NCBI GenBank assembly: GCA_016802295.1
Contig: JAESIW010000162.1
Location: 1,405,346 to 1,469,345, forward strand
Reading direction: 5' to 3'
DNA length: 64,000 nt
Source of the DNA: Brachionus rotundiformis
Taxonomy: Eukaryota; Rotifera; Eurotatoria; Ploima; Brachionidae
Shown: positions 22,817 through 37,800 of the stretch, in pieces
How the letters are laid out: every line of letters begins with the position of its first letter
Numbering within the stretch: position 1 is the first letter of the stretch
Notes under the pieces: generated by a model
Told to the model about the DNA's origin: nothing
Seen by the model: the letters and a program-made list of their open reading frames with translations, nothing else
Database searches by the model: none
Program-made: the position numbers and the translations under genes

Positions 22817-25800
22817 CTATTTTAAATAGTTAATTAAATATTTCCATATTGCGTAGACACTGCTCATTTTTTCTTCATCATTAACCAATTCCCAAAGTTT
22901 CTTGTTTTCATGGTCATCTCCGATAATGTCCAAGTTTTCAGGGAACATTAATATATCTCTTAGTCTTGAAAAGAAAAAAATTATCAATTTTTAAATTACT
23001 ATCCCTTTTATTACTTAAATGAAGCTACACGAGCCAAGTCGTCTACATCCTTTATTTTAGCACAATATTCAATTATTTGGTAAATAGTAAACAAGAATGA
23101 AAAGTTTTTTGATTTATCAAATGATAAATTAAGTTCAAGTTCACTGATTTCATCTTTTTTGAATTCATCGCTTAGCTCATCAAAAGGATTCTAAAAATTT
23201 ATATTTACTTATCAAAAAATGATATTTTTTTAAATATATTTTTTACTATATTTTCCAATGTAAATAAAAATGCTCTTCTTAATTTTAAAATTAGCCAAGT
23301 GTTTGTCAAATGCTTGATTTGACAATGTTGTAAAATCTTTTCGAAAATTTTAATTAAAAATCTTTTCTAGATAAATTTAATTAATTTAATTACATTTGTC
23401 TTAAGAGCTTGCTCAGCATTGTGCTCTAGGTAAATTTTTTTTACCATACTTGATAAATTCTCGTTGGGATCTCCACAAATTGTTTTAGAATAGTTAATTA
23501 TTATTTTTAAGACACTTAAAGCATCGGCTACTTCTTCCAAAAAGGTAAATTCATTAAAAATTCCCAATTGGAGTACACAGTCCAGTTGTTCCTTTAAAAT
23601 TAAACTTAATTTTTTTTAAAAGCTTTTAATAATTACTTGTTTTATAATTGAATCAAGATTTTTATAAAAATTTGTCTCTTCTAGCTCATCAGAGCACAAT
23701 ATCTCTGAAAAATTAATTTTAATTAGAGGCTTATTTTTTATGTAGCGCTCTATGGCACGGTTTTTAATGTTTTCGAACAAAAACCAATAATTTGTTTCCT
23801 TTTGGTCATAGACAAAATTTGACTTTAGTATCCGTAAAAAGTCGTCGTCAGGATTGAAATTGATCAAGTTATCTTTAAACTCCAATAGATTGGTTTCGTC
23901 GATGGTTTTTTGGTCATTTTGCTCGAACATCTCTAGCAGCTCGTTTTGTGTATCAATCAAATAATTGAGCAAAATAAAGCATAACAATCCGTCTCCATTT
24001 TTGCTTGGTAAAATACAAGATATACTGGTATCCATGCTAAATTCAAATTCGTCCACAATGCCAAGTACTGGTAAATCTTGGGTCTTATTATTTACTAAAA
24101 AGATAATAAATTTTTAATATATATCAATATTCTTTTTATTTTAAAAAATAAAATTTAATTTTTTAAAAAATTGGTAATTACCATATTTTTGTATATATTG
24201 TTTCGAGTTGAACCATGTGTCTTGAAAAACCTTTATAGATAATTCCAGATTTTTTCTACCAAATGAACTTGAAACAATTCCCAAACTCAAGCAATCTTTG
24301 ATGTTGGTATTTCTTAGCACATGTTTTGGCAACTTTTTATTGTATCCTTCATTTATATCATTTATTAATTTCATCATTTGGCACAAGTTCTTGACCAATT
24401 TAATGCGATTGTCCTTAATAAATAAGTAAATTGTAGGCCATATAAAAAAACTTAATAAATGATCAATATACATTTTCTACAAAGTATTTGAGAAGCTTGT
24501 GCTCATTTTGTTGAGTAAGTGCAAGCTTTGTCTTAAAAACATTATAGTCACATAAAGGCTGATACTTCCATAGATCTGGCTTTTGGTATATTGATAACTC
24601 ATGGTCATTTTCGCCTCCCAATTCATAGGCTATGAAATACAATTTTTGAATTTCGTCATTGTTATTTTTCATTTCATTTTGAAGTGCCACAGTTGCCGTA
24701 GCTACATTTTTTTCATATGATCTCATAATGGAATCAATGAAGTTGTCAGCAAACTCTTTCTCATAGTTTTCCCTTTGTTCTTTTAATTCCCAGGTTGTGT
24801 ATGAACTAGTTGGCGACAAATCATTAGACAGTATTTTATCACTAATCAAATGAAGAAGAATTAAAACTTGATCCATGTTTAAATTGAGCAATTTGGAAAG
24901 TATCCTGAGGTCTTTTTGGATGTAATCCCAAAAAAAATCTCTTAGGTCCAAAGGTTTTGTTTGCATAATCTCCATAAGTTCATCAGGCTTTGAATTGGCA
25001 GCAAAGTACAGCACACAGTGAATAATAAATCTAAGTGTATGGTAATAGGCAGGATTTAGCAATCTTTGATTTGCCAAGTCATCATTTTGGCTGTTAGGTG
25101 GTGGCAGGCAGTATCCCTTTAATGTTCGGTCAATGACCTCCAAAGGTCTATTTCCTTCGACTAATCGATGATCAGTTCCGCCGATATTAGCATTGCACTC
25201 TAAACATTTTGTTATTACCCATGGTCTACCACACTTAATTAAACAATAAAAAATATTTAGACTTATAATTTTCGATAATAGGGCTTTTGGAAAAGGTTTT
25301 TCTAATCAATAATAATTATTTTTCATTAGAATTTTTTTTCTCATTCTCCTGAATTTAAAAGAAAATTGAAAAATGATTATAAAATTATTAAAATACTAAT
25401 AAATCAGCTTTTATATTGATAACATTAAATGAATAACTCTTGGATAAGGTTTTGTGAAATTTGGTACAGTAGAACTGAACAAATTTTTAAAAAATTAAAA
25501 ACAAAATGTTAAAAACTGATCCCGGAAATGCCACATGGTTCAAAATGAAGATTTTTTACCAAACGTGCATTTTGCATAATTTCGAACACTTTGTCAGTTG
25601 ATACAACTTGGTATTCGCACCATGCCTTATCTACAGGACCAGTTTTTAACTTATGTTTTTAATTTTTTAAAAATTTGTTCAGTTCTACTGTACCAAATTT
25701 CACAAAACCTTATCCAAGAGTTATTCATTTAATTTTATGAATATAAAAATTTATTTATTAGTTTTTATTAGTAATAATAATAAAATCATTTAGATATAAA

Positions 25801-28800
25801 TTAGTAAAGAGAAATGGTAAAATCAAAAAGTATACAATACTTACATCAAATAAAATATATGGATGACCATTTGGACAAGCTTAGCAAAAAAAATTAATTT
25901 AAAAATTGAGAAAACCCTAATTTTACCATATAAAGTTGGATTATCAGTTGTTCTCACTTGTCTGAGAGCAATTAAGTTTTCGTACAGAGTGTCTTGAGGC
26001 ATGCATGGAATGAATGATCCTTTGAACTTAGCTGGTGATTGCATCATATCACCCAGTGGCAAAATCAAAGTGTTTCGTGAAAACTGAATTGAATACTTAA
26101 GCTGAACCATCAAAAGGTACAATTCAATTGAATTTGAATTGTTTTTGCCAATTTCGACTATTTCTTCCAAACAGTGTCGCTTGTTGGAATAGAATTTCTC
26201 AAAAGGATTATTAATTAAACTTAATGAGAATACATTAATGTTATTTTGTAATAGGACAACATTTTTGTAAATAGATATAAGAAAATAGGGAAACATTTCT
26301 TGCGGGCTATTTTCCAATATTGTTTGCAGCTCTGTCGAGTCCCGGTTTTCAAAGCCATTCTTGATGGCTCTTTTTATTTGAATATACTTATCACCTAATA
26401 ATATGTATCTATCAGTTATACCTAGGTTATCACCTATTAATTTTTTCGGTGTCATCCAATTCAGCATTCTATTGTTGGACACATTTTTAATACTGGAGAA
26501 GCTGTATCGTCTGGCCAATTCCTTGATCAAAAAATTGAACACAGTATTTGTGTAGACCAGAGTAGGTTCGATTAATGTTTTGATTATTGAACTTAGTTGG
26601 CTAAGTTGTTGATTGTCCACTTTTTCTTGATTAGTGGAAGCTTTGGCCAAAATTTTCAGCACAAATTTTAGCTTGGCCAGATATGTAAGACTTTCAACAC
26701 TGTAGCACAAGGTTTTATCATTTAAAATAGTCTCAAGTAGTTGAAAATTTGATAAAAGCACTTGAGATATTTGCTCGGCAGTCTTTATTTCCTCGTCAAC
26801 TGATTTGTTTATGATATCTTCAAAAAGCTTGTCTTCAACACAGGCTATAAAATTCATGGCAAGTTTAATTTTTTGGCCACTTGGAGCCTGACCAAACCAT
26901 TCATTCATACAGCTTAATGATTTTTCATTGTTTTTATATGTCAATCGAAGAAGGAGTTCTTTTGTCTTGTCGTCAAGCTCCAGTTCAGTCTTATCAGAAA
27001 CTATTTTGCCATTTATTACCACTTGGTTAATAAATGGGACAACATTGTCCTCTGGGTCAGAACTAAATATCAAGTGCTCGATCACATTTAAATAGAATAA
27101 ATTCAGCTTATTCATAAATTTTTTGTATTGATCAACATTTTTTCTAAAGAAATAAAATAAAATTTATTAAATTTATAAAATTTTGTTCAGAAAAAAAAAC
27201 ATCAATTTTATCTTATTTTGATTAATATTTGAATAAGATAAAATTTAATTTACCTTATTTTGGTCAGATGAGTACCAATTTGGTCATCTATCAAATTAAC
27301 ATTAATTCTTTTTTGACAAACCAAGCACACAGCTGTGTAATGAGTCATTTTTGATTTCATAATTAGCTCACAATCTGAACAAATAAAGCATTGGCAATCA
27401 TTGGTATTTAATTTTTTGTAATATTGGCATTTTTGTTGACAACATTTGGAAACGCTTGATTCCAAAAAACAGAGGTATCTGGCTTTCAGCACACAATAAG
27501 TCAAAAACTCATGAATTTTCTCAATTGTATGAACCTTTTTAAAATCAAAATTTTCCTTTATAATCAACAATTTTAAGCTCATTAACAAATCGGGATAAAT
27601 TGGAGCAATTAATGCTTCGACTTGGTCACAAACAACATCATGAAACAAGTCCATAAATCTGAATGAATTAATTTTTTGACTAATTTTGTCATAGCTGTTG
27701 GTGTTTGCCTTCTTTTTGGCAAAGAGAAGCACACTTCTTGCTGTATTTATCAAAGTTTTGAGTTCCAAACTCATGATGTGAAGATTTTCTAGATTTTCTA
27801 TTTTACGATTAAACTCATTAATGGTTATTTGGCATGAATCTAATTCAATGCTTTCAAAGCTACTTTTCTGAATCAAATAGCTGCAAATATTTGGCTCAAG
27901 TGTGGAAAACTGTAGAAAAAAATCAATCTTTGGACTGATAAGATTGTGAATCAAATGGATGAGAGGAAAGCTTATTTTCATATCTGAGATGTCAATATTA
28001 CCAAATGAGGTCTTAATTCCTTTTTTGATAACATCTATCTGATTTTGGTTCTTAATTTTCCAATTAATAAGAACAAAATCGGTCAAATAAAGATCGAAAA
28101 TTTTACTAATCGAATGGTCATGTGTATTTTTTTCCAATATCTTGTAGCAAAGTGTACTTTGGAACAAAGATGGTATTGTTCTTATAAAATGTTCGAGTTT
28201 TTCGCTATTATCCATTGAATGTGACACAGTGGTCAAATATGTTTGGCAAAAAGAGTTCAATTGGTCATTTATAAGCCAAAAAAATGGAATATTCGAGTTA
28301 CAGGTTGAATCTGAAAAGTGCTCTTTTTTAAATATGTCAGACTTGCAAAAGAATCTATCTTGCTCTTTACCACTTGTGGTGTCTCTCATTTGGCTGTAAT
28401 TTACCTTCAAAAACTCATAATTGTTTACAATATCAAAAAACAAATTTGATTGCCATTCGCATTTTTTTGAAATTGTGTCCAAGTTTGAATGAATGTCTAT
28501 CTTGGAAAGCAAAAATGCCAACAACGGGCTCATTTTAGTTTCAAGAAAGCTTTTGCACGACTTTTTCAAAGTTGAAAACTCTTTCATTCTTCTAAAGCTG
28601 ATCACTTCTTTGGTGAACCAAGACACAGATAGCTGTGGGTTGGCAAAATTTTCCTCTTTTTCTTTTTGAAGACTGAAAAGGCGCAATAAAACAGCGCCTA
28701 AAAATGTCTCATTTTGGCAACTATTATTAAATATTTGGATACGCTCAATGGTTCGGGTGATATTGGTGTCGTCAATCATGAAACATGACTGGTGGGAAAG

Positions 28801-31800
28801 AGTGACCAAAAATTTCTTAAGATTTAAACATGTGGAGCTTTTGGTCAAAATTGAGCTCAAAGTTTTAGATTTTAAGCTGCTTAAATCGTCAAGATAGTCA
28901 GGAACTTCTTCTAATTCGTCCACATGATGACATGACCATTGAGAAACCTGAAAACCGATAAATTTTGTTGAAAGGCGACGTGCCAAATTTACCAATAAGA
29001 CAATAAAACAGTTGTTCAGCATTTTTTTATTCCTAAAAGCTTGTTTAAATTTTTCATTAATGCAATGTCTGGCACAAGAGAGCAATTCTGGTTCAAGCTT
29101 GATGCTGAAGTCGCATTGAATTATTAAGATTTGTGTACCATCTGATTGAGACAGAAATTGATCCAATTTTTTTAAAAATTGATTTTCGGTATCGAAAGAC
29201 TTTAGAAGACAACTTGATATATTCTCATCAGGTATGTTCAAAGCATTTGCCAAAGAAGTTAAGCCTTTGCGAGTTAGCATTTCCTTTGAATGAGTTGTAA
29301 TTTGGAACAAATTTTTTCCAGAATTTAAGATATAATTCTTAAAAAGTTTAGCTAAGCTGAAATGGGTAGATAGGTGATCATTGGTTATTAAATTTTTGTT
29401 AATGGCTCGAAACAAGTTATCCAAAGTAGAGCATTGAATAAGAAGATCTTTGGCTTTGGATAGAATAGCTCCATTAGAAGCTGTGTCATACAAGTCAATC
29501 ACATTTTCACATACATTCAATTCATTCCCATTTTCCTGTATTAGATAAAGTATGATACTGGCAAGGGTATCTTCATGGTACCCTACGAATATATCGCCTG
29601 GTTTAATGCCCATTTCCAGACTAGTGAATTTTTTGATCCAATCTTCCAGTTTTGTACAAAGATGAAGTTGAGCATCGTTAAGCATTGTTGCCGAGTTGAG
29701 AAAATGCTTTTCCAGTCGATTTATCAACGGTATTGGAAATAACTTGGAGTCATAAACAGACTCTTTATCTGACAAGATAATCATTCGGAAGTTTTCGTGA
29801 ACTAGACAATTCACTCGCTGAGTATTAATCCCTTAAATTAATATTAAAATTTTAAAAAAGACAATTTTTATCTCTTTATTTTTTAATATGCTTATGAATT
29901 ATTATTAAAAATTAAGTTACAAAAAAAGCATCTACAATAGATCTTGGTTTTGGCCAAGAGATAAATTACTTTCTTTTACGAATTTTAGAAATGAAACTAA
30001 TTAATAGAACTTACCAAGATAAACATATCTTTGTCCGCCAAACACATGATAATACTGATTCATTACATCATACAAACTCTCAAACAAATTTTGAAAATTG
30101 AGCAAAATAACTGTGTTACCAACTTCCATGCTGTGCTTTATTTTGCTTATATTTTTACAAACTTCTGTATATTCCAAATCATGCTTAAAACTGGAACCGA
30201 ATATAACCACAATTTTGTAAGCTGGTATCTTAAGGCTATTAATTAGATAATTTTGTATGATATCAGTAACTGAATAATTCTGTGTTATTAGCAAAAGATA
30301 TCTTGAATTAGATTCAACATTATCTCCCTTTAAAGCAGCTTTTATCAAATCAATAGGACCACAAAGCGGATCCGTGTCTTGTTTTTGCTTGTCCAATTTG
30401 GAATAAAGTTGGTCTTGGAATGGCTTAAGAAAATCAAAATTCAAGCCGTCAAAATTTCGCTTTACTGAATGTTCCAATTTGTTCCAAGTAAGACGGCCAT
30501 CGCGCAAGCAAAACCAGTAAAGCATTTTTATAAGACTGTAAAAATCCCTTAATCCAAAGAATTCTCTTTTGAAATTTTTGGCTATTTGGCAAACTTCCAA
30601 ATAGGCGTGAGCTATCTCGGATATATATGGCTCAATGATGCTGTAAATATTATGGTCATATTTGCAAATACCTTTGGCGCTTTCGACCAACTCAGATATG
30701 TCGGGCTCACTTCGGGACACAAATATGCCCCGATTCATCTTGGCCGGGTCAAGTGCCCAGTTGCTTATGCCAATTACGGCCACTTTTTGATGCGGCAAAG
30801 CTTTGCTGTCTGAGGAGTCTGTGCCATCTTCAAGCAGTGGATGCAGAGTCTTCAAAGGCATTGATTCAGAAGCTTCGGCAAGACCTACTTCATCCAAATT
30901 TATCACAGAAACAAATTTTTCCAAGTTATTATTTTCCTGAAAAGAGGCTGCCTCATCAAATGTTTTTATTATCATTTCAGCTTTGGTCAATGGTGAGCAT
31001 TGAAAATTCAAAAAATATGTCTCTTTTAAATTCTGAAACAAAACACTTTTGCTATTAGGTCCATGCATTGAGCTTTCAACAACACTCTTTGCCAAAGATT
31101 TCGAACTACCAGGCTTACCCACAATAAACAATGGGATTCTCAACTCTAAACACACTACTATCATGAATACATTTTCCAATAGGGCTTGATTTCTTGCTAT
31201 GTTATTTGGCAATTGAATCTCATCCAGAAAAACATTTTGACATTTGAGTATTTCAACCAGAACCCAATCAAAGTCTAATTTTAAATTGTTATTCAAATTT
31301 TCAGCTAACAATTGGCGAAATTCTCTTCTGGTGTTCATATTGTACAAGCTAGAATGGTAGCATACAGCTAGAGCTAGTAAAAATGCTCGTTTTAAATCAT
31401 CTAATTGATCTTGGTAAGAATTATCAGGACAAAATTCAATATTTTTTTCAACCATTTTGTCAAAAATAATATCTTTCTTACCAATAAACCAATGTGTTAC
31501 CTTTATTACACGTTCTACATCTCTTAAGCTCACAAAACTACACTCATCATTTCTGTTTCTCATAAAACATTGACACTTGGTCAGCAAATCAGTAAGTTCA
31601 CCAATCTGATGACAAGTCTCGTTTTTAAAAGCCTTTTTGATCATTTGGTTGATATACAATTTTTCTGTGTTTGTGCCCAATTGACCAAAATCCCAAACCA
31701 ATGAAAGCATGCTTGCCGGCAATGGTTGCACTCTGTACACCAATTGTCTCATTGGGATATGGCCAATTTTCTCTTTAGATTCGCTGGCAGATACATAAAA

Positions 31801-34800
31801 TCCAAGACCAGCTTCTTCTAGCTTCTTGATCATCTCATCCGAGTGCTTTCTGTACGGGTTTACGGCAGCCACTATTCTAAGACCATGCTCCAAGTCTATC
31901 TTTCTGCCATTGCATGTGCCATCACACATTATTTCTTTTATTAGACCAATTGCATCAGTTGTATTAGCCTCGTCTATGAACAAAATTGCAGAAGCTACCA
32001 CTCTTCGCTCATTTGCATTGAATATTTGCTGATAATTCTTTCTTGCCAAGCATTCAGCTTGCACAATTTTGCTCTCTATTTCTTCATAGCTAGTTCCACC
32101 ATGAACTTTGAAATGAATTAAGTGCTTGATAGATTGGTAATTTGGAAGTTTTGAATTTATGTGTAGATCAGATAGAAATTTTAATTTTCTTGTCTTGCCG
32201 CATCCAGTCTCGCCCATAATTACCACTGGTATTTTGCATTTAAGACGCATGTAAATAGCCATTAGTTTAAGACAATTGTCCAAAGTGAGCTCATAGGTCT
32301 CATCTGGATCGTAATTTGAATTTTCAAATTCGAGGTCCATTACCTTACGCAAAGATTGGATTTTTCCAATGCGACTTAGTTTATCAAAACTGTTATAAAT
32401 GCGCACTTGATTCTGAAGCAAAGCTATTCTTGCATTTGCATCAAAATTTACCTCAAAATTTTCAACAAATTCGTCTGTATAGGGATTCTTAAATTTATAG
32501 GTTCTTCTTTCCAAATATATGCCCATAAAAGTAAATGATTGTCTATCATTATTCAAAAGAACATATGGATGGCTCAAATTTTCCCAATGGCGACATATGG
32601 CCAATTTGTCAAGTTCAATTTGAATTTTGTTATTGGAACCCCAACTAAGAACTTCCTTTTCTTCGCCAATATTCAAACTTGGTATGCCAAAATTCCGAGC
32701 CATCAAAATCATCAATTTTGTGTATATGTATTTTAAATGTGGATTTTTTCTAAATATTGATGAGGTTTCCAAAGCTTCTAGTTGCGAGTCCAAAAAATTA
32801 ACAAAATTATTCAAATCAGCCCAATTTGGATTTATCAAATTGGAATAATCAAGCAAAATTCTTAAACATAATTGTTGATCTAAAAAATCATCTTGATCAT
32901 AATTGTAATTCTGTAATTCAGTATCAGATTCCATAAAGCGCTTTAGATAGTTGGCACAACGCTGGTATTTGTCAATAAAAAACAAAGATTGGAACAGATT
33001 ATCCAAGCAAGCTAGATCCGAATTAGAAATGTGATAAAGATATTTTTTGGGTGTTTGGAACTCCACTCTGGGCAAATAATTAAAAGTTGATTGGTAAAAT
33101 AGAGTTGAGGTGCTTTTTAAATAGAGAGGCATCATTTCAATGAAATAAATGTCGTTCAATGACCGACGCCAAACTCTTCCGTCTGAATGCTTCAAGTGAT
33201 TTAAAATAACCAAGTTAAAAATGAAATAGTCAACATTTTCAAATACTTCATTGGCAATGTCAATGTGGTATATGGTCGCAGCATCATATTCTGATCTAGT
33301 TGCATACAGCTTTTTTATTATTGTGTCCGTATCAAGAAAATTTCTTTTGATACGAATTATCACATGATTTGGTTTAAAGTGGTTATTTATTACAGAATCT
33401 TTAAATGTCTCAACAAAGGTTGATTTACCATTTCCAGCTTGCTTGCTCAGAAGAGCCCTGACAGTGCTCTTATCGGGATCGAAATTTGCCAAGCTTGCTG
33501 AAGACCTGGACGCTAACTGCGATTTGACATACTTATTGATGATGCTGCTATTCAAAAGTATAGGTTGTACCTTGGTTTTGGCAAATGCTGAAGCGATAGG
33601 TGAACACTCGGAACTATCCGTACTGCAAATACAAACTATCACGTATTTATCTGATAGATTTAAATTGGTCTTGGTACACAAAAATTTTTCCACTCTACTC
33701 GAATTTTCATATGTTAACTCTTGAAAATTGACCAATGTGTAGATCTTGTGACCATTGGAACGAAAAGCTATCCTGAAAAAATTCTCAACCTAAAAACAAG
33801 TTTTTTAAATTTGGACAAAAAATATGAAAAAAAAATATTTTTTTTTAAATTTTACTTAGAAAAACAGATAAACAAAAAACGAAAAAAATTACGTAAAATG
33901 ATCTAATAAGCATTTTTAGATAAAAAAAATTCAAAGGATACATTATTTCTACTAGAAAACCACCTATTAAAATAATTTAAAAAGTAATTCACTAATTATT
34001 TATCATTATAAAAAATTATTTTTTTTAAAACATTTTAGATTATTTTTCTATTTAATATGATAAGATCATTATTTTTTTTTTGCTTACCTCTTCAGCTTTT
34101 GTTAACGAGTTGCAGAACAAAACTTCATCGTTGGTTGGTAGCGGAGCAGTATCAGTGTAACCATAAATAGAGAAAAGTATTTCGATTTGATCCCTTTGTT
34201 GGTTGCACATAATCAAATTAGGCTTACCTTTGTAAATCAAATAACCAGGAATTATGCGCTCAAAGCTTTCTTTTTTATTTTCTGAATTCAACTTTTCCAA
34301 AAATATGGCAAATCGCTCCATGCTTAATTTATTTGTACCAAAATTTTGTTCTTTGATAAAATTTTCGATCATTGACTTTAATTTTTGAGCAAAGGCTGCT
34401 TCACTTTCCTCGCCTGAACTTCCATCCATGTTTGTTTCAATCAATTCTTCCAAATTGAAATTATCATCATACATATCCAAACTGTTTTCCAGACAATAAT
34501 TTAGCAGTTCGTCACCAAAACATCCAAATTGGTCATAAGCATCTTTCACTATTTTAACACTAAAGCTGTTTTCTTTGGCATAGGCTTTTATTTTTTCCAA
34601 TATTGGGGATATTAAGAAATCTTTTTTTTGTCCAAAAATTGTCTTAAATTTTAAATTTGTTGTCTGTTGTACCATATTCCTGGTCAATTGCAACAAAGAG
34701 TCACGGTCCAGATCACTTCTAATGTTGTAAAGCATTGTAGATAATAAATCAAAATCAGACTCTTCTATTTTGTTGCTAACCAGCACATTTTCAATGCATG

Positions 34801-37800
34801 ACTTGACCAAACTAATCTGGTTGATTGTAAAATAGTTAATCAAGTGGTATTCATCGCGTACCATTTCGACATAATTTGTCCATAAGTAAAACAGACGCTC
34901 CATTTCCACGCACATTTCGCTCAATATTTCTAAACATGGCCTACTAGCATCTGATAGTTTGGTATTCTGATCGAAGGCCATCACGATCAAGGGTTGCTTG
35001 TCTACGCGAGTGTTTTCGCTGTCCGAATGAATCTCAATTTTTAGATTATGGAAAAAATCACATCCATAACTTTTCATATTTAAAAGAATGCCTGCCAGTC
35101 TGATGCAATAGTCGAATATTTGAATAAAATAGTCCAAAGTATTGGCTTCTTCCTGGTCTTCAGTGGAATCCTTTTTTGTCAACAAAACAAGTATACTTTT
35201 GAGCTCGTTTAATCTCTCATAATTAAATTTCTCCTCTTTGCGAGTGTTGCTGGCTCTATTGACCATGTTTACATCAACTTGGATCATATTCTGAATGGTT
35301 GATTGATCTGGCAAGAGCTCTATTCTAAACACACCATTTTTGTTTATCTGTCTTGCTTGCTCTATGGAACTAAGCTCTACATTTCCACGCTTTTTGTTTA
35401 TCTCATCTAAAATGTTAACTTGGTCTTTTAGTTCCAAAAGTTTTTTGTCTATCTTAGGATCATTTTTTTTATTATTCCATACCGCTTTACACTTAGAAAT
35501 AAATTGGTCAAAGTTGGAATCCTCATCAACTTCAAAAATTAGCGGCGCATAGCCCGTGATGGCTTCTTTGAACGCTTTGGCAAAAATATTCTTATCTGTA
35601 CTATTCTGAATTTCACTTGATTTTGTCAAAGTGATCAAGTCAACAAAAAATTTCAATTCTCCCAAGTCCTTAACATTTTCCTGGACCCATTTGATCAGAT
35701 CAAATGATTTGATAAAAGCTTTGATGCATTCCACATTTTGATCAGAGGAATAATCTTCTAATATTCTATTCCAAGATTGGACATCATGGTCCATTTTGCT
35801 CAAACAAAAATCTTCAAAGTCATTCGATTTTAATTTCAATAGTTTTTTCAACTCGGCAAAGGCCTCTTTGATTTTTAGCACTTGGCAAAGTTGGTCGATC
35901 ACCTCAGCTATTTTGGAGCATTCTCGGAATTTAAAATAAATTTCGAGCTGATTTTTAGACTTTTCTTTGTTAGGTTTATTGAAATTATCAACTATATAAA
36001 CTAATTCATTGAGACATTTTTTTACATTATTATAAAAGTTTTTAGAAAGATAATTTTCTATATTTTTTAGCTTGATCGTTCCGTCATCAATGGAACTAGC
36101 TAGTGCATCCCATTTTTCTAGAGCCTTGGGAAGCAATTCATCTAGAACTTTAATTAATCCGCATTTTTGCACAAATAAATTGGAAAAAAAATTATTTAAA
36201 AGAACCAATTTGATCTGGTCAAGCTTTTGTATCCGATCCATTAAATTATAGTGTTGAATGGTGATTCCAGAAAAATATGTTATGTCTGGAACTGGTTGGC
36301 AAAAGACCTGATCTATTTTAATCGGCCTACAGAAATCATTTACCCGCACAGATTTCTTATCCTGCTTGGTAAATTCATCCAAGAGTTTTCCAAATGAATT
36401 ATCGTAGAAATTTCTAACCTTGGTACAGAATTGTAAAAAGAACACAAGTAAATTATAATATTTATCAAGATATTCATATTCAGTCATTCTAATTTCGATC
36501 AATTTTAGTATATTTTCAAACCGAGTTCTATTCTTTGTTGAGAAACGGTTACTTGGCTGCAATTTGAATACCAAGTTCGACATTTCTCTAAAATTATCTT
36601 TTTGTTCAATCAAAATATTTAGCTTTGAGATTGATATTGTACCATCAATAAGCTCGTTGACCATTGTTTGAAATGAATCAAAAATTTTATTAAACTCTTC
36701 AGTCCATTTATTACTCAATAGGTTATTTTTTTTTAAAATTTCTTGAAAAAAAATCCTGTAAATCGGGCAAGTCAAAAAGATAAGGCATGAGTTATGGTAT
36801 TTAGGAAATTTTTTGTCCATAAATTTGTCCATAAAGGACTCAACAAGTTCTTGTTTGTAATTTTTCTTTAGGTAAAAAATATTTTCAATTCTAGATGCCA
36901 ATTTATCTATCAAATTGTTTTCAAATTGGGTTCTAATCACATCACCATTTTGCAAAGATTTAAAATTAAAGCAAAAATAGACTTTGGCTACCTGCTCAAA
37001 ATTGCTGTTTAATAAGCGTTCATTTAAAAGTCGAATTATAAATTGGATAAAACTCTTATCAATTAATTCATTACTCTTTGATCTCTTTGGCATATTAAGA
37101 AGCTCGTCAACCATCGATGCTTCATTTCTGACCACATTGGCAATTAAGCCATAATTTTCCTCCAAACTAGCTTTGACAGTCAAATTCGAAAACCATTTTC
37201 TGATCAATTCATAAATACTGATGTTCTCTCTGTCATTTTTGTCTCTGGTTCTGGCATGGTATCTTATCAAGCATAAATAAATCAATTCTCTTTCAATGTC
37301 AAAGTCTTTAAATTGCTTCTGGATCAAATCTTCGAGCAAAGAATTTTCATCTGGCATGTCACGGTTGCTGCTATGGTAATTCACCATTTGTATCAGCTTA
37401 TTGAGTATTGTTAAATAGATTACCTTAAAAATAATTTATTCTTATACATTTTGAATGGAATTGTAGGCAGATGACTGAAAAATACTTGGCATAGTTAATA
37501 ATGCTTATTAGAGAGCGATGCTACAGAAAGATCTGGATGCAGTATGTCAATGGATAGAGGTCTGGCGTATGGCACTGTCTGCTGAAAAATGTAAAGTAAT
37601 GCATTTCGGCAGACTAAATGGAAGGCATAAATATACACAAAAAAGCAACAGGAATGTAATACTTGCGACCACAGAGTGTGAAAGGGATCTTGGAGTGATG
37701 GTTTCATCAGATTTAAAGTGGACCAGCCAAGTGCGAAAGCGAGTAGGGTACTTGGAATGCTAAGGTGCTATGTTTACAAGTAGAGAGGAAATACTGTGGT

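Noticed and set aside
37495..37707. Minus-strand ORF
   Set aside because: It is the antisense of the reverse transcriptase relic.
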